A stretch of DNA of 64,000 nucleotides from Pelagibacterales bacterium SAG-MED38 (GTDB lineage: Bacteria; Pseudomonadota; Alphaproteobacteria; Pelagibacterales; Pelagibacteraceae). The notes beneath the pieces were generated by a model. It was given only the letters and a program-made list of their open reading frames with translations, ran no database searches and was not told the DNA's origin. Positions within the stretch are counted from its first letter, which is position 1, and each line of letters opens with the position of its first letter. Position numbers and translations under genes: made by a program. The DNA is taken from positions 1 through 64,000 of the forward strand of contig JACWEH010000002.1 in NCBI GenBank assembly GCA_014653585.1, in the 5' to 3' direction. Below, piece after piece: positions 8,332 to 17,897 of the stretch.

Positions 8332-10521
8332 TTAAACCATAAATCCACTTAGCCAATTAGTATTATATGATCTTAGTTCGTCAATTGTTAGTTTTGTCTT
8401 ATCATCAACAATCATCTCTTTATCTATAATTTTACCTATCTCATCATAATGAACTGAATTTTCATTTAATATTTTGACAACTTCTTTAAAATTTTCAGGT
8501 TTAATCTCTACTAAATATCTTCCCTGATCTTCAGAAAAAAAGTATTCAATTTCATTTATTAGGGATTTAGGCTTAATTAATTTAATACCTTTATTACCTT
8601 TAATACACATTTTGCTTATCGCAATTATAATTCCACCAAGAGATATGTCATGAGCACTTTTAATGAACTTTTTATCTATTAAATTTAGTAAAGTTAGACC
8701 ATTATTTTTTTCATTAAATAAATTTACCTCAGGTGGAGGTCCATTTTTTTCATTTAATATAATTCTTGATAATAAACTTTGATCTATATGACCTTCTGTT
8801 TTACCAATCACTAATACGATATTGTCAATTTCTTTAAAATCCATTGTGATCATTTTTTTGTAATCTTTAATTAAACCTACGCCTCCTATTGTAGGAGTTG
8901 GTTTAATTCCAATGTCTTTAGTTTGATTATAAAAAGATACATTTCCTGAAACAACAGGATAATCTAAATATTTACACGCTTCACTGATGCCCTGAACACA
9001 CTCAACGAACTCACCCATATTTTCCTCATTCTCTGGACTTCCAAAATTTAAACAATTGGTTACTGCTATAGGCTTTGCACCTACTGAGATTAAATTTCTC
9101 CATGTTTCGCAAACTACTTGCTTTCCACCTGTGAGTGGATGTGCCCAACAATAAGTTGCAGATGAGTCAACAGTTGCAGCTATAGCCTTTTCTGTTTTAT
9201 GAACTCTTACCACTCCTGAATCTCCTCCAGGTTTTTGAATAGTGTCACCCATTACTGTGTGATCATATTGTTGCCAAATCCATTCTTTGCTACAAACATT
9301 TGGGCTGGATAAGATTTTTTTTAATGTATCTTTAATTTTAAGACTATTAAGTGTTGTTTTGTCTATTTTATTTTTTTTTGGTAATTTTGATTTTTTCCAT
9401 TTTCGATCATACATTGGAGAGTTTTCAACCAATGTATTAACTGGAATATTTGCCACTTGTTTATTGTCAAAAAATAATTCAATATTTTTTGTATTGGTTG
9501 TTTTTCCTATTACAGCGAAATCTAAATTCCATTTATCAAATATTTTTTTTGCTATTTCCTCTCTGCCGCTTTCAAGCACTATAAGCATTCGTTCTTGGCT
9601 TTCTGATAACATAATTTCGTAAGGTGTCATTTTGGCTTCTCTGCATGGGACTTTGTTTAAGTTAATTTCAATTCCTAAATTTCCCTTTGATGCCATCTCA
9701 ATACTTGAAGAGGTTAGACCTGCAGCTCCCATATCTTGAATTGCAATTATAGAGTCTCCCGACATCAACTCTAAACATGCCTCTAATAGAAGTTTTTCAG
9801 TAAAAGGATCTCCAACTTGTACAGTTGGTTTTTTTTCCTCGATTTTTTCATCGAAACTTGCAGAGGCCATACTTGCTCCATGAATTCCATCTCTACCAGT
9901 TTTTGACCCAACATATATAACTGGTTTATTTAAACCAGCTGCTTTAGAGTAAAATATCTTATCTTTTTTAACCAGTCCTAAAGTCATCGCATTCACTAAT
10001 ATATTTCCATTATAAGATCTATCAAAAGATGTTTGTCCAGCTATGGTAGGTACTCCCATACAGTTTCCATAACCACCAATTCCATGAACAACACCTCTTA
10101 ATAAATTTTTTGTTTTTTTATTTTGAGTAGAGCCGAAATGAATTGAATTTAAGTTAGCAATTGGTCTTGCGCCCATAGTAAAAACATCTCGCATAATTCC
10201 ACCAACTCCTGTTGCTGCTCCTTGATAAGGCTCAATAAATGATGGATGGTTATGACTTTCGATTTTAAAAACTATTGCATCTCCATCTTCAATATCAATA
10301 ACTCCAGCATTTTCTCCTGGTCCTTGAATTACTTTTTTTCCTTTAGTTGGTAATTTTTTTAAATGAATTTTTGAAGATTTATAAGAACAATGCTCATTCC
10401 ACATTGCAGAGAATATTCCTAATTCAGTTAGATTTGGAGTTTTTTTCAATAATTTACAAATCTTCTTATACTCATCTGATTTTAAACCATGTTCAATTGC
10501 AATTTTTTCGTTTACGAGCAT
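8332..10521 (-). CDS. purL: Phosphoribosylformylglycinamidine synthase subunit PurL
   Basis: PurL is the ATP-dependent synthetase subunit for step four of purine synthesis (FGAR to FGAM). At 729 residues it is the small form, which needs separate PurQ and PurS subunits; both are encoded directly upstream. Visible blocks are [12 protein letters not shown] near the N-terminus, [20 protein letters not shown] residues, [21 protein letters not shown], and the duplicated AIRS-type C-half with HDISLGG. Its start overlaps the purQ stop by one base (TAATG), so the subunits are translationally coupled. It contains no frameshift. Confidence 0.97.
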   Translation of the reverse strand: MLVNEKIAIEHGLKSDEYKKICKLLKKTPNLTELGIFSAMWNEHCSYKSSKIHLKKLPTKGKKVIQGPGENAGVIDIEDGDAIVFKIESHNHPSFIEPYQGAATGVGGIMRDVFTMGARPIANLNSIHFGSTQNKKTKNLLRGVVHGIGGYGNCMGVPTIAGQTSFDRSYNGNILVNAMTLGLVKKDKIFYSKAAGLNKPVIYVGSKTGRDGIHGASMASASFDEKIEEKKPTVQVGDPFTEKLLLEACLELMSGDSIIAIQDMGAAGLTSSSIEMASKGNLGIEINLNKVPCREAKMTPYEIMLSESQERMLIVLESGREEIAKKIFDKWNLDFAVIGKTTNTKNIELFFDNKQVANIPVNTLVENSPMYDRKWKKSKLPKKNKIDKTTLNSLKIKDTLKKILSSPNVCSKEWIWQQYDHTVMGDTIQKPGGDSGVVRVHKTEKAIAATVDSSATYCWAHPLTGGKQVVCETWRNLISVGAKPIAVTNCLNFGSPENEENMGEFVECVQGISEACKYLDYPVVSGNVSFYNQTKDIGIKPTPTIGGVGLIKDYKKMITMDFKEIDNIVLVIGKTEGHIDQSLLSRIILNEKNGPPPEVNLFNEKNNGLTLLNLIDKKFIKSAHDISLGGIIIAISKMCIKGNKGIKLIKPKSLINEIEYFFSEDQGRYLVEIKPENFKEVVKILNENSVHYDEIGKIIDKEMIVDDKTKLTIDELRSYNTNWLSGFMV

Positions 10522-11204
10522 TATTTAATATTATTTAAAAGATTTTTAAAAAAGATAGATCCATCTTCCCCTGATAAACTTTCATCTATCATTCTCTCAG
10601 GATGAGGCATCATACCTAAAACGTTTTTTTCTTTATTTAAAATACCTGCAATATTTTTAATTGAGCCATTAGGATTTATTTGATCATTTATATTGCCATT
10701 TTGGTCACAATAATGAATGGCTATTTGATTATTATCTTTAATTTCTTTGAGTTGATCGTTAGTACAAAAATAATTGCCCTCATTATGAGCTATATGAAAT
10801 TCGAAAACTTTTTTATCAAGATGTTTAAAAAACTTATTTTCCTCGTTATCTATTTTTACATGAACATTTTTGCAAATAAACTGCAGATATTTATTTCTTA
10901 ATAATACTCCTGGCACTAATCCAGCCTCAACCAAAATTTGAAAACCATTACAAATTCCCATAACCAATCCACCAGATTTTGCAAAATTAATTACTGATTG
11001 CATAATTTTTGACTTTGAGGCCATACTGCCACAGCGTAAATAATCACCGTAAGAAAAACCACCAGGCAAAACAATTAAATCACTTTTTGGCAATTCTTGA
11101 TCATTATGCCAAACCATCTTATTTTTAAATCCAAATTTTGTAAGAGCCACATCCATGTCTCGATCACAATTTGAACCAGGAAAGGTTATAACTGAAGATT
11201 TCAT
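10521..11204 (-). CDS. purQ: Phosphoribosylformylglycinamidine synthase, glutaminase subunit PurQ
   Basis: PurQ is the class I glutamine amidotransferase that feeds ammonia to PurL. The 227 residues start with the family signature [14 protein letters not shown]. They carry the oxyanion region [15 protein letters not shown], the nucleophile Cys in [11 protein letters not shown] (near residue 87) and the His/Glu of the triad in MMPHPERM near the C-terminus. It is four bases downstream of purS and overlaps purL by one base. Length and motifs are complete. Confidence 0.96.
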   Translation of the reverse strand: MKSSVITFPGSNCDRDMDVALTKFGFKNKMVWHNDQELPKSDLIVLPGGFSYGDYLRCGSMASKSKIMQSVINFAKSGGLVMGICNGFQILVEAGLVPGVLLRNKYLQFICKNVHVKIDNEENKFFKHLDKKVFEFHIAHNEGNYFCTNDQLKEIKDNNQIAIHYCDQNGNINDQINPNGSIKNIAGILNKEKNVLGMMPHPERMIDESLSGEDGSIFFKNLLNNIK

Positions 11205-11207
11205 TAA

Positions 11208-11450
11208 TTATTGTGTTTCAATAATTTTATAGTTTTCGATAACAAGATTAGCTAAAAGTTTTTTACACATATCCTCCACAAGAACTTTAGCTTTTTTTGG
11301 ATCATTTTCTTTAACATCAATTTCAAAATACTTCCCTTGTCTAACTTCATTTACAGAGTTAAAGCCCATACCATCTAATGTATCGTGGATAACTTTACCT
11401 TGTGGATCTAAAACATCCTTTTTTAGAGTTATTACTGCAGAAACTTTCAT
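11208..11450 (-). CDS. purS: Phosphoribosylformylglycinamidine synthase subunit PurS
   Basis: PurS is the small structural subunit that bridges PurL and PurQ in the three-part FGAM synthase. The 80-residue protein has the typical alternating pattern V.LK..VLDPQG..I...L..MGF..V..VR.GK.FE......... and sits directly upstream of purQ. It overlaps the purC stop by four bases. Its presence explains why PurL is the short form. Confidence 0.94.
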   Translation of the reverse strand: MKVSAVITLKKDVLDPQGKVIHDTLDGMGFNSVNEVRQGKYFEIDVKENDPKKAKVLVEDMCKKLLANLVIENYKIIETQ

Positions 11451-12232
11451 TTACGCTTCTTTTTAATTGAGGATAGTTTAGTTACATTTACTGCAGAAAC
11501 ATTTGATTGCTCATGTAGAATTCCAAGTCTTTTAGCAACTTCGGTATATGCAGGCAATAAATCTCCTAAATCTTTTCTAAATCTATCTTTATCAAGCTTT
11601 TTGTCAGTTGCAGAGTCCCACAATCTACAAGTATCAGGACTTATCTCGTCAGCTAAAATTATTTCTTTTCTTCCATCAATTTTAGTTCGTCCAAATTCTA
11701 ATTTAAAATCAATTAATTTTATTCCCACTCCTCTAAACATTCCAATCATAAAATCATTAATTCTAAAAATAGTTTTTTTTATCTTTTCAATTTCTTTTTT
11801 ATTTGCCCAATCAAATGCGTAAATATGATCCTCTGAAATTAAAGGATCGCCAAGTTTGTCATCTTTCAAACAGTATTCAATTAAGGGTTCTTTTAGTACG
11901 GTTCCATCTTCTATTCCAAGTCTTTTAGTTAAAGACCCTGTCGCCACATTCCTAATAATAAATTCAATTGGAACTATTTCTACAAATTTAATTAGTTGTT
12001 CTCTCATGTTTAGCCGTTTAACTAAATGATTTTCAATACCAATTTGAGATAAATTTGTAAGTATATGTTCAGAAATTCTGTTATTTAAAACTCCTTTACC
12101 CTCAATAGTAGTTCTTTTTTCATTATTAAATGCTGTAGCGTCATCTTTAAAGTATTGGATTACTAAATTTTTATCTGAGGTTGAATAAATTATCTTAGCT
12201 TTTCCCTCGTAAAGTTTTTTACCTTTTTTCAT
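11447..12232 (-). CDS. purC: SAICAR synthetase (phosphoribosylaminoimidazole-succinocarboxamide synthase)
   Basis: PurC joins aspartate to CAIR with ATP in purine synthesis. The 261-residue protein has the N-terminal KLYEGKAKIIY, the IEFIIRNVATGSLTKRLG block, the DFKLEFG motif and DEISPDTCRLWD, all standard. A short Lys-rich tail after residue 240 goes slightly beyond the usual ~240 residues. It overlaps purB by one base and purS by four. Confidence 0.96.
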   Translation of the reverse strand: MKKGKKLYEGKAKIIYSTSDKNLVIQYFKDDATAFNNEKRTTIEGKGVLNNRISEHILTNLSQIGIENHLVKRLNMREQLIKFVEIVPIEFIIRNVATGSLTKRLGIEDGTVLKEPLIEYCLKDDKLGDPLISEDHIYAFDWANKKEIEKIKKTIFRINDFMIGMFRGVGIKLIDFKLEFGRTKIDGRKEIILADEISPDTCRLWDSATDKKLDKDRFRKDLGDLLPAYTEVAKRLGILHEQSNVSAVNVTKLSSIKKKRK

Positions 12233-13524
12233 TATTTGAAAACGCGCCTAAAAATTAGATTTACATTTTTAAAGTGTTTTGAATAACTAAAGATAGACTT
12301 TAATTTTTTAATTGAAATTTTACTCATTATTAACTTGTCAGACTGGATAACATTAAACAAATCTAAATTTTCAGCAAAACATTTTTTTGCATATCTTTGT
12401 ACTAAATTATAGGATTTTTCTCTTGTGATACCAGTTTTTGTCAGTTCTAGCATCACTTCTTGTGAAAAAATTAATCCTTTAGTTAGATTAAGATTTTCTA
12501 GCATTTTTTTTGGATAAACAATCATATTATCCAAAACACCCGCTAACCTTACAAGTGCAAAGTCTAGGGTAATATTTGCATCAGGACCAATATTTCTCTC
12601 TACACTTGAATGTGAAATATCTCTTTCATGCCAAAGTGCAATATTTTCAAGCGCTGGAACAACAGAACTTCTTACCATTCTTGCTAGTCCCGTTAAATTT
12701 TCACTTAAAATTGGATTTTTTTTATGAGGCATCGCAGACGAACCCTTTTGACTTTTAGAAAAGTATTCTTGCAATTCATAAACTTCTGATCTCTGCAAAT
12801 GTCTTATTTCTACAGCAACCCTTTCTACACTTCCTGCAATGATACCTAAAACTGAAAAATAAAACGCATGTCTATCTCTTGGGATTATTTGAGTAGAGAT
12901 TGGTTCAACTTTTAATCCAAGTTTTTTTGCAACATGTTTCTCAACATTAGGGTTTACATTTGCAAATGTACCAACAGCTCCAGAAATTGCACATGTTGAT
13001 ATTTGATCTATAGCGTAAACTAATCTTTCTCTATTTCTTTTAAATTCTTCATAAAAGGAAGCTAATTTTAATCCAAATGTAATTGGCTCAGCATGAATTC
13101 CATGACTACGACCAATACATGGAGTAAATTTATATTTTCTAGCTTGTTTCTTTAATACTTTTAAAATTTGATCTATATCTTTTAAGATAATTTTACCTGA
13201 CTGAACTAATTGAATATTAAAACTTGTATCTACTACATCAGATGAGGTCATGCCAAGATGGAGGTATCTAGCTTTAATTCCTGCCTTTTCAGTTACAGAG
13301 GTTAAAAAAGCAATTACATCATGTTTAACTTTACTTTCAATTTGATGAATTCTTTTTACATTTATCCTAGTTTTTTTCCTAACTATTGACGAGACACCTT
13401 TTGGAATTTGACCAAGTTTTTCCATTGCTTGAGCTGCAGCAATTTCAACATCTAACCATATTTTGTACTTATTTTCCTCAGACCAAATATCTGTTAATTC
13501 TTTTCGAGAGTATCTTTTAATCAT
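12232..13524 (-). CDS. purB: Adenylosuccinate lyase
   Basis: PurB cleaves SAICAR and adenylosuccinate, releasing fumarate, and so acts twice in AMP synthesis. The 430 residues belong to the fumarase/aspartase superfamily. They show HLGMTSSDVVDT, the catalytic-region GRSHGIHAEP, and the superfamily signature GSSAMPHKKNP near residue 260. Length is normal for the bacterial short form. It is four bases downstream of map and overlaps purC by one base, placing it as the first purine gene of the run. Confidence 0.96.
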   Translation of the reverse strand: MIKRYSRKELTDIWSEENKYKIWLDVEIAAAQAMEKLGQIPKGVSSIVRKKTRINVKRIHQIESKVKHDVIAFLTSVTEKAGIKARYLHLGMTSSDVVDTSFNIQLVQSGKIILKDIDQILKVLKKQARKYKFTPCIGRSHGIHAEPITFGLKLASFYEEFKRNRERLVYAIDQISTCAISGAVGTFANVNPNVEKHVAKKLGLKVEPISTQIIPRDRHAFYFSVLGIIAGSVERVAVEIRHLQRSEVYELQEYFSKSQKGSSAMPHKKNPILSENLTGLARMVRSSVVPALENIALWHERDISHSSVERNIGPDANITLDFALVRLAGVLDNMIVYPKKMLENLNLTKGLIFSQEVMLELTKTGITREKSYNLVQRYAKKCFAENLDLFNVIQSDKLIMSKISIKKLKSIFSYSKHFKNVNLIFRRVFK

Positions 13525-13527
13525 TAA

Positions 13528-14301
13528 TTATAAGTATGGGGGCTTTGAATAACCCTTAGCAGATTCTGTAAATATTTCATAACCATTTTCAGTAATTCCA
13601 ACAGTATGCTCAAATTGTGCAGATAAAGATTTGTCTTTTGTAACTGCAGTCCACCCATCATTAAGCATTTTTACATTAAATTTACCAGCATTAATCATTG
13701 GTTCTATTGTAAATGTCATCCCAGGTTTTAATTCCATACCTGTATTCTTTGTTCCATAATGTAAAATGTTTGGTGGTTCATGAAATGATGTACCTATACC
13801 ATGACCACAAAAATCCTTAACTACAGAAAATCCTTTTTCTTCAATATAAGATTGTATTTCATGTCCTATATCTCCAAGTTTAATACCTGGTTTTAAGATG
13901 TTAATTGCTTTCATCATAGACTGATAAGTTGCATCAATTAGATTACTTAATTTTACAGAGGTTTTTCCAATACAAAACATTCTACTTGTATCTCCATAAT
14001 GTTCATTAATGATAGCAGTTACATCTACATTAAGCGCATCTCCTTCAACTAAAACTCTATCCTCTGATGGTATACCATGACACACAACATGATTAAGAGA
14101 TGTACATAAAGATTTAGTAAAACCACGATAGTAAAGTGGGGCAGAGTGGCCACCATTATCTCTTATAAACTCATATCCGAGCTTATCTATGTAAGCTGTT
14201 GAAACACCTTCTTTAATATTTTCCGTTAACATGTCTAAAGTTTGTGCAGCTAGCTTTCCAGCTATTCTCATTTTTTCAAATTTTTCAGTGTAATTACTCA
14301 T
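13528..14301 (-). CDS. map: Methionine aminopeptidase, type I
   Basis: This metalloprotease removes the initiator methionine from nascent proteins. The 257-residue protein has the metal ligands in VDVTAIINEHYGDTSR, FCGHGIGTSFHEPPNI, FTIEPMINAG and the final QFEHT, in the usual order. The chosen ATG is at 14301; the codon before it (14304) is an in-frame TTG and less likely. The start overlaps the sfsA stop by eight bases. Its place ahead of purB makes a housekeeping operon. Confidence 0.95.
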   Translation of the reverse strand: MSNYTEKFEKMRIAGKLAAQTLDMLTENIKEGVSTAYIDKLGYEFIRDNGGHSAPLYYRGFTKSLCTSLNHVVCHGIPSEDRVLVEGDALNVDVTAIINEHYGDTSRMFCIGKTSVKLSNLIDATYQSMMKAINILKPGIKLGDIGHEIQSYIEEKGFSVVKDFCGHGIGTSFHEPPNILHYGTKNTGMELKPGMTFTIEPMINAGKFNVKMLNDGWTAVTKDKSLSAQFEHTVGITENGYEIFTESAKGYSKPPYL

Positions 14302-14992
14302 CAATAATCTTTATTTTTTTATCAATATAAATTTTTTTAGAACTAATATTACATCTATAAGCCAAAATATTTACCCCAGCTTTTTTAGCTATTAAATAAT
14401 TTTCATAGTATTTACTATCAATATCCTTCGCTATTTTAAAGTACTCCATATTTTGTATTTGTACTAAAAATATTAAGTAAGATTTATAGCCTTTCTTTAT
14501 GGCATCAATAAGGGTAAGCAAATGTTTTGAGCCCCTAGTCGTAATAGCATCTGGAAACTCAGCCGTTTTTTTATCTCTAAAAAGAGTAACATTCTTTACT
14601 TCTAGAAAACTTTTTTGACCCTTCTTTTCAATTAAAAAATCAAATCTAGTCTCTTTATTAAAAAAAACTTCTGAATTAATCTTATCGTTATTTTTTAATT
14701 CTTTTATTAGGTTATTATTTAATCCGTGGTATACAATTTTATTTGCTCTATGAGTATTTATTCCAACAAAGTTTTTTTTGACCTTAATAATTTCTAGACC
14801 ATATTTTAATTTTCTTTTTGGATCATCATGTTTGAATAAATACACTTCATTACCTTCATCTAGCAAACCTTTCATAGATCCAGTATTTGGACAATGTGCA
14901 GTGACAATTTCTTTATTTAGATTTACATCAACAAAAAAACGCTTATATCTTTTGATTAATTTGCCTTTTAATAAAGACTTGGTAAATTCCAT
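14294..14992 (-). CDS. sfsA: Sugar fermentation stimulation protein A homologue
   Basis: SfsA is a widespread protein with an N-terminal OB-like fold and a C-terminal nuclease-like domain. It binds DNA, but its role is not settled. The 232 residues from ATG at 14992 match the family start MEFTKSLLKGKLIKRYKRF. HCPNTGSMKGLLD follows, then FLEVKNVTLF (a PD-(D/E)XK-like EVK), FPDAITTRGSKHL and the C-terminal region. The open frame extends 17 codons further upstream to 15043 through the divergent gene, but those residues do not fit the family. A perfect TATAAT lies six bases upstream of this ATG. Confidence 0.9.
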   Translation of the reverse strand: MEFTKSLLKGKLIKRYKRFFVDVNLNKEIVTAHCPNTGSMKGLLDEGNEVYLFKHDDPKRKLKYGLEIIKVKKNFVGINTHRANKIVYHGLNNNLIKELKNNDKINSEVFFNKETRFDFLIEKKGQKSFLEVKNVTLFRDKKTAEFPDAITTRGSKHLLTLIDAIKKGYKSYLIFLVQIQNMEYFKIAKDIDSKYYENYLIAKKAGVNILAYRCNISSKKIYIDKKIKIIDE

Positions 14993-15006
14993 ATTCGAAT
15001 TATACA
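14979..15006 (+). promoter_or_regulatory. Predicted promoter of the CinA-like gene
   Basis: TTGGTA (14979-14984), 16 bases, then TATACA (15001-15006), six bases before the ATG at 15013. The predicted transcript would start at or next to the start codon. The -10 box overlaps the -10 box of the divergent sfsA promoter. Confidence 0.45.
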
Positions 15007-15028
15007 TATAAAATGCGTAAAAACACAA
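14999..15028 (-). promoter_or_regulatory. Predicted promoter of the sfsA-map-pur-bolA-grxD run
   Basis: Read on the minus strand: TTGTGT (15028-15023), 18 bases, then a perfect TATAAT (15004-14999), ending six bases before the sfsA ATG at 14992. It therefore predicts a leaderless sfsA mRNA. Part of the promoter lies inside the coding start of the divergent gene. Confidence 0.5.
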
Positions 15029-15762
15029 AAGTAAATGCTGCAATATTAATTATCGGTAACGAAATTCTTTCTGGAAGAACTCAAGACACTAATACAAGTA
15101 CGTTAGCAACGTGGTTAAATTCTATTGGTGTAAAAGTAAATGAAGTAAGAGTTATTCCTGATGTAGAGAAAATAATTGTTGATACACTTAATGTTTTAAG
15201 AAAATCTAACGATTATGTTTTTACCACTGGTGGAATTGGTCCTACTCACGACGATATCACTGCTCAGTCAGTTTCAAAAGCTTTCAATCGAAAATATGAA
15301 ATACATAAACAAGCTTTTGGAATATTAGACACTTATTATAAAAAAGGAGAATTTAATAAGGGCAGACAAAGAATGGCGTGGATGCCCGAAAGTGCAGAGT
15401 TAATTCTAAATCCAACAAGTGGAGCTCCAGGATTTAGTGTTGAAAATGTATTTTGTTTACCAGGTGTACCATCAATTATGAAATCGATGTTAGGTGGATT
15501 AAAAAATAAGATAGCTGGTGGTGAACCAATTTTAAGTCATACAATTAACTTAAGAACAGTCGAAAGTGAAATAGCTAACTCACTGACAAAAGTCCAAGAT
15601 CAGAACCAGGATGTTGAAATAGGGAGTTACCCATTTTTTCATGCTGGTAAGTTAGGTGTTTCGATTGTTTTAAGATCTGAAAATCAGTCTAAAATTGATA
15701 ATTGTAATTCTCAAATTTTAAAATTTATAAAAGAAAAAGATATTGAGATTGTAGAGAGATAA
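15013..15762 (+). CDS. CinA-type molybdopterin-binding (MoCF) domain protein
   Basis: A 249-residue protein with the N-terminal domain of CinA (MoaB/Mog fold): the start region LIIGNEILSGRTQDTN, the VFTTGGIGPTHDDITAQSV signature (residues 71-89) and FCLPGVPSIMKSM. The C-terminal PncC-type NMN amidohydrolase domain found in full-length CinA is absent. Homologous MoCF-domain proteins act on pyridine nucleotides (ADP-ribose pyrophosphatase activity) or are of unknown role. It abuts the next gene without a gap and diverges from sfsA. Confidence 0.85.
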   Translation: MRKNTKVNAAILIIGNEILSGRTQDTNTSTLATWLNSIGVKVNEVRVIPDVEKIIVDTLNVLRKSNDYVFTTGGIGPTHDDITAQSVSKAFNRKYEIHKQAFGILDTYYKKGEFNKGRQRMAWMPESAELILNPTSGAPGFSVENVFCLPGVPSIMKSMLGGLKNKIAGGEPILSHTINLRTVESEIANSLTKVQDQNQDVEIGSYPFFHAGKLGVSIVLRSENQSKIDNCNSQILKFIKEKDIEIVER

Positions 15763-16167
15763 ATGCTTTATTTCGCTTACGGAAGTAATCTTTATCATTT
15801 TCAAATGAAGAGAAGATGTAAAGATAGTATTTTTATTAAAAAAATTAACCTTAAAAATTTTAGACTAACCTTTAGAAGCAAGTATAGAGCAGCTGATATT
15901 GAGCCAAAAAAAAATTTTATAGTGCCCGGTGGTTTATTTGAGATTTCTAAGAGCGATGAAAAAAAACTTGATGTTTATGAGGACTATCCAATTCTTTATA
16001 AAAAATATTATTTCTTGTATTATAGCAAGAGAGTTATGACTTATACGATGGTCAAAAAAACAAGTTTTAGATTTCCAACAGAAAGATATTTAAATGTTGT
16101 GAAACGAGGATACAATGATTGTAAACTTGACCAAAAATATTTAGAGCAAGCACTATTAAATAAATAA
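15763..16167 (+). CDS. Gamma-glutamylcyclotransferase-like (AIG2/GGCT fold) protein
   Basis: A 134-residue protein with the GGCT signature FAYGSNL at residues 4-10 and the later LDVYEDYP, whose Glu73 matches the catalytic acid position of this fold. Members cyclise gamma-glutamyl amines or gamma-glutamyl amino acids to 5-oxoproline, but bacterial substrates are often unknown. Its ATG follows the CinA-like stop directly, so both are co-transcribed. It ends five bases from the convergent GH13 gene. Confidence 0.78.
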   Translation: MLYFAYGSNLYHFQMKRRCKDSIFIKKINLKNFRLTFRSKYRAADIEPKKNFIVPGGLFEISKSDEKKLDVYEDYPILYKKYYFLYYSKRVMTYTMVKKTSFRFPTERYLNVVKRGYNDCKLDQKYLEQALLNK

Positions 16168-16172
16168 AGTAT

Positions 16173-17897
16173 TTATATATTTGATAACCACATGGTCTCA
16201 AATGGCTTCAGTTTAAGAGCTTTATCTTTTGTAAATTTAACTTGAGGATGGATGATATTTCTCCATTTCTTATACTTTTTGTCCAACTTTGGACTCTGAT
16301 CTAAAGAGGAACAATTTGTAATTGATATTATAGTTTGTTTTTTATCTAGACTTACTCTCTTAAAACAAAATATTTTAGACCCTAAATTTATGTTTAATCT
16401 TTTGGCATCAGGGTGAAATGCTTTTTGTTTTCTCTTGATATCCAATAATTTTCCAAGATTTTGGTAAATAATACTTTGTTTAGAAGTTTTATTATTTAGT
16501 TTTTTTGTAATATTTTTGTAATTCCACTTATATCTATTAAGATCTCTATTGTTACCCGTTATTATATATTTTGAATTGTCATTGGATTTTCCAAACAATG
16601 AATTAAAGTATACAGCCGGGATACCCTCAAAAGATATCATTATTGCATGTGCCGCAACATATCTTTCTAAAAAAAATTTTCCATGAGGATCATTATTGGA
16701 TTTTTTTAGCGCATCAAAAACAGTAATATTCGCCTCATAAACTTTTTTTGATTTATTTTGAACCTTTCTGTAAGAAAATTTTGACCCATTTTTTTTTAAT
16801 CTTTTTATAAAATTGTTTAATGATTTTTCATTTAATATTCCCTCAGTAGGCCTCATTCCAATACCATCATGAGATGCTATGAAATTTAAATAGTTATTTC
16901 CAGATTTCCTATTTGGCAGACCATTACTCCATTTATTCAAATATGAGCTGTTTTCAAATAAAAAAGCGTGAATTAATAAAGGTGGAAGAGAAAAATTATA
17001 AATCCAGTGAGCTTCATCATTATTCCCAAAATAACTCAAATTCTCTTTTTCTGGTAAATTTGTTTCAGTGATTATTATAGTCTGTGTATTTAAAAGATTA
17101 GTAATAACTCTTAAAAGTTTAACTATTTCATGAGTTTGTTTTAAATTTATACACTTACTTCCATTTTTTTTCCAAAGATACGCGATAGCATCTAATCTAA
17201 AAATCGTAACACCATTCTTAATAAGGTGAACCATGATTTTAATGAATCTAAGTAATACTGCTGGGTTCTTAAAATTTAAATCTATTTGATCAGGACTAAA
17301 AGTTCGCCATAAATAATCAGATTTTTGAAAGATATCTATTTTTTTCAGTAATTTGTGATCTCTTGGTCTCACTACTCTAGATATATCAAACTTAGAAGTG
17401 ACGGTTAAAAAATAATCTTTACCAGGTCTTTTTTTTTTAAGAAAGTTTTTAAACCACAAACCTCTTGCTGATGAGTGATTAATTACAATATCAGCCATTA
17501 CGTGATTAAATTTTGAAATTCTTTTTATATCAGACCAATTACCTATTTTTTTTTCAATCTTATAATGATCTTTTACAGCGAAACCACTGTCACTACTAGA
17601 AGGATAAAAGGGTAAAAAATGAACAGCATTAAAGTATTTACTTAAATTTTTTTTGAAAAAATTCTGAAAAACTCTAATTGAATTTGTTTTATTTGAATAA
17701 ATATTATCTCCATAACTAATTAACAAAGATGTTTTTTCAGAAACTTTAAGCTTTTTTTTTGGATTTTTTTTATTAAATTTTTTGATTATTTGTAATATTT
17801 GTTCTTTTAAATAATCAATATCATCATTATCTAAATTTGATTTGTAAATTGTTCTTAGAATAGAACCAATTTTTTTCTGGTTTTTTTGAAACAACAT
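16173..17897 (-). CDS. GH13 sucrose-phosphorylase-like enzyme, probable glucosylglycerate phosphorylase
   Basis: A 574-residue (alpha/beta)8-barrel enzyme of the GH13_18 sucrose phosphorylase group. It has HFLPFYPSSSDSGFAV (residues 93-108), DIVINHSS (136-143), the nucleophile Asp236 in FRLDAIAY, the acid/base Glu278 in IITETNLP and the transition-state Asp344 in SHDGIGMRP. No signal peptide is seen, so it is cytoplasmic. It overlaps the glucosyl-3-phosphoglycerate synthase gene by one base. That context favours reversible phosphorolysis of glucosylglycerate to glucose-1-phosphate and glycerate, as known for some GH13_18 members. Sucrose or glucosylglycerol phosphorylase remain alternatives. 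Confidence 0.82.
   Translation of the reverse strand: MLFQKNQKKIGSILRTIYKSNLDNDDIDYLKEQILQIIKKFNKKNPKKKLKVSEKTSLLISYGDNIYSNKTNSIRVFQNFFKKNLSKYFNAVHFLPFYPSSSDSGFAVKDHYKIEKKIGNWSDIKRISKFNHVMADIVINHSSARGLWFKNFLKKKRPGKDYFLTVTSKFDISRVVRPRDHKLLKKIDIFQKSDYLWRTFSPDQIDLNFKNPAVLLRFIKIMVHLIKNGVTIFRLDAIAYLWKKNGSKCINLKQTHEIVKLLRVITNLLNTQTIIITETNLPEKENLSYFGNNDEAHWIYNFSLPPLLIHAFLFENSSYLNKWSNGLPNRKSGNNYLNFIASHDGIGMRPTEGILNEKSLNNFIKRLKKNGSKFSYRKVQNKSKKVYEANITVFDALKKSNNDPHGKFFLERYVAAHAIMISFEGIPAVYFNSLFGKSNDNSKYIITGNNRDLNRYKWNYKNITKKLNNKTSKQSIIYQNLGKLLDIKRKQKAFHPDAKRLNINLGSKIFCFKRVSLDKKQTIISITNCSSLDQSPKLDKKYKKWRNIIHPQVKFTKDKALKLKPFETMWLSNI

Noticed and set aside
9287..9622. Plus-strand 111-codon frame inside purL
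   Set aside because: Antisense to conserved PurL sequence with no promoter or family pattern.
14993..15043. Upstream TTG/ATG-type start for sfsA inside the divergent gene
   Set aside because: The extra 17 residues do not match the SfsA N-terminus, while Met at 14992 fits it and has a TATAAT at the right place.
17700..17790. Long A/T homopolymer runs as programmed slippage sites
   Set aside because: Runs of seven or more A or T occur throughout the window at Lys/Phe codons, and the GH13 frame is intact across them; no frame change is needed.
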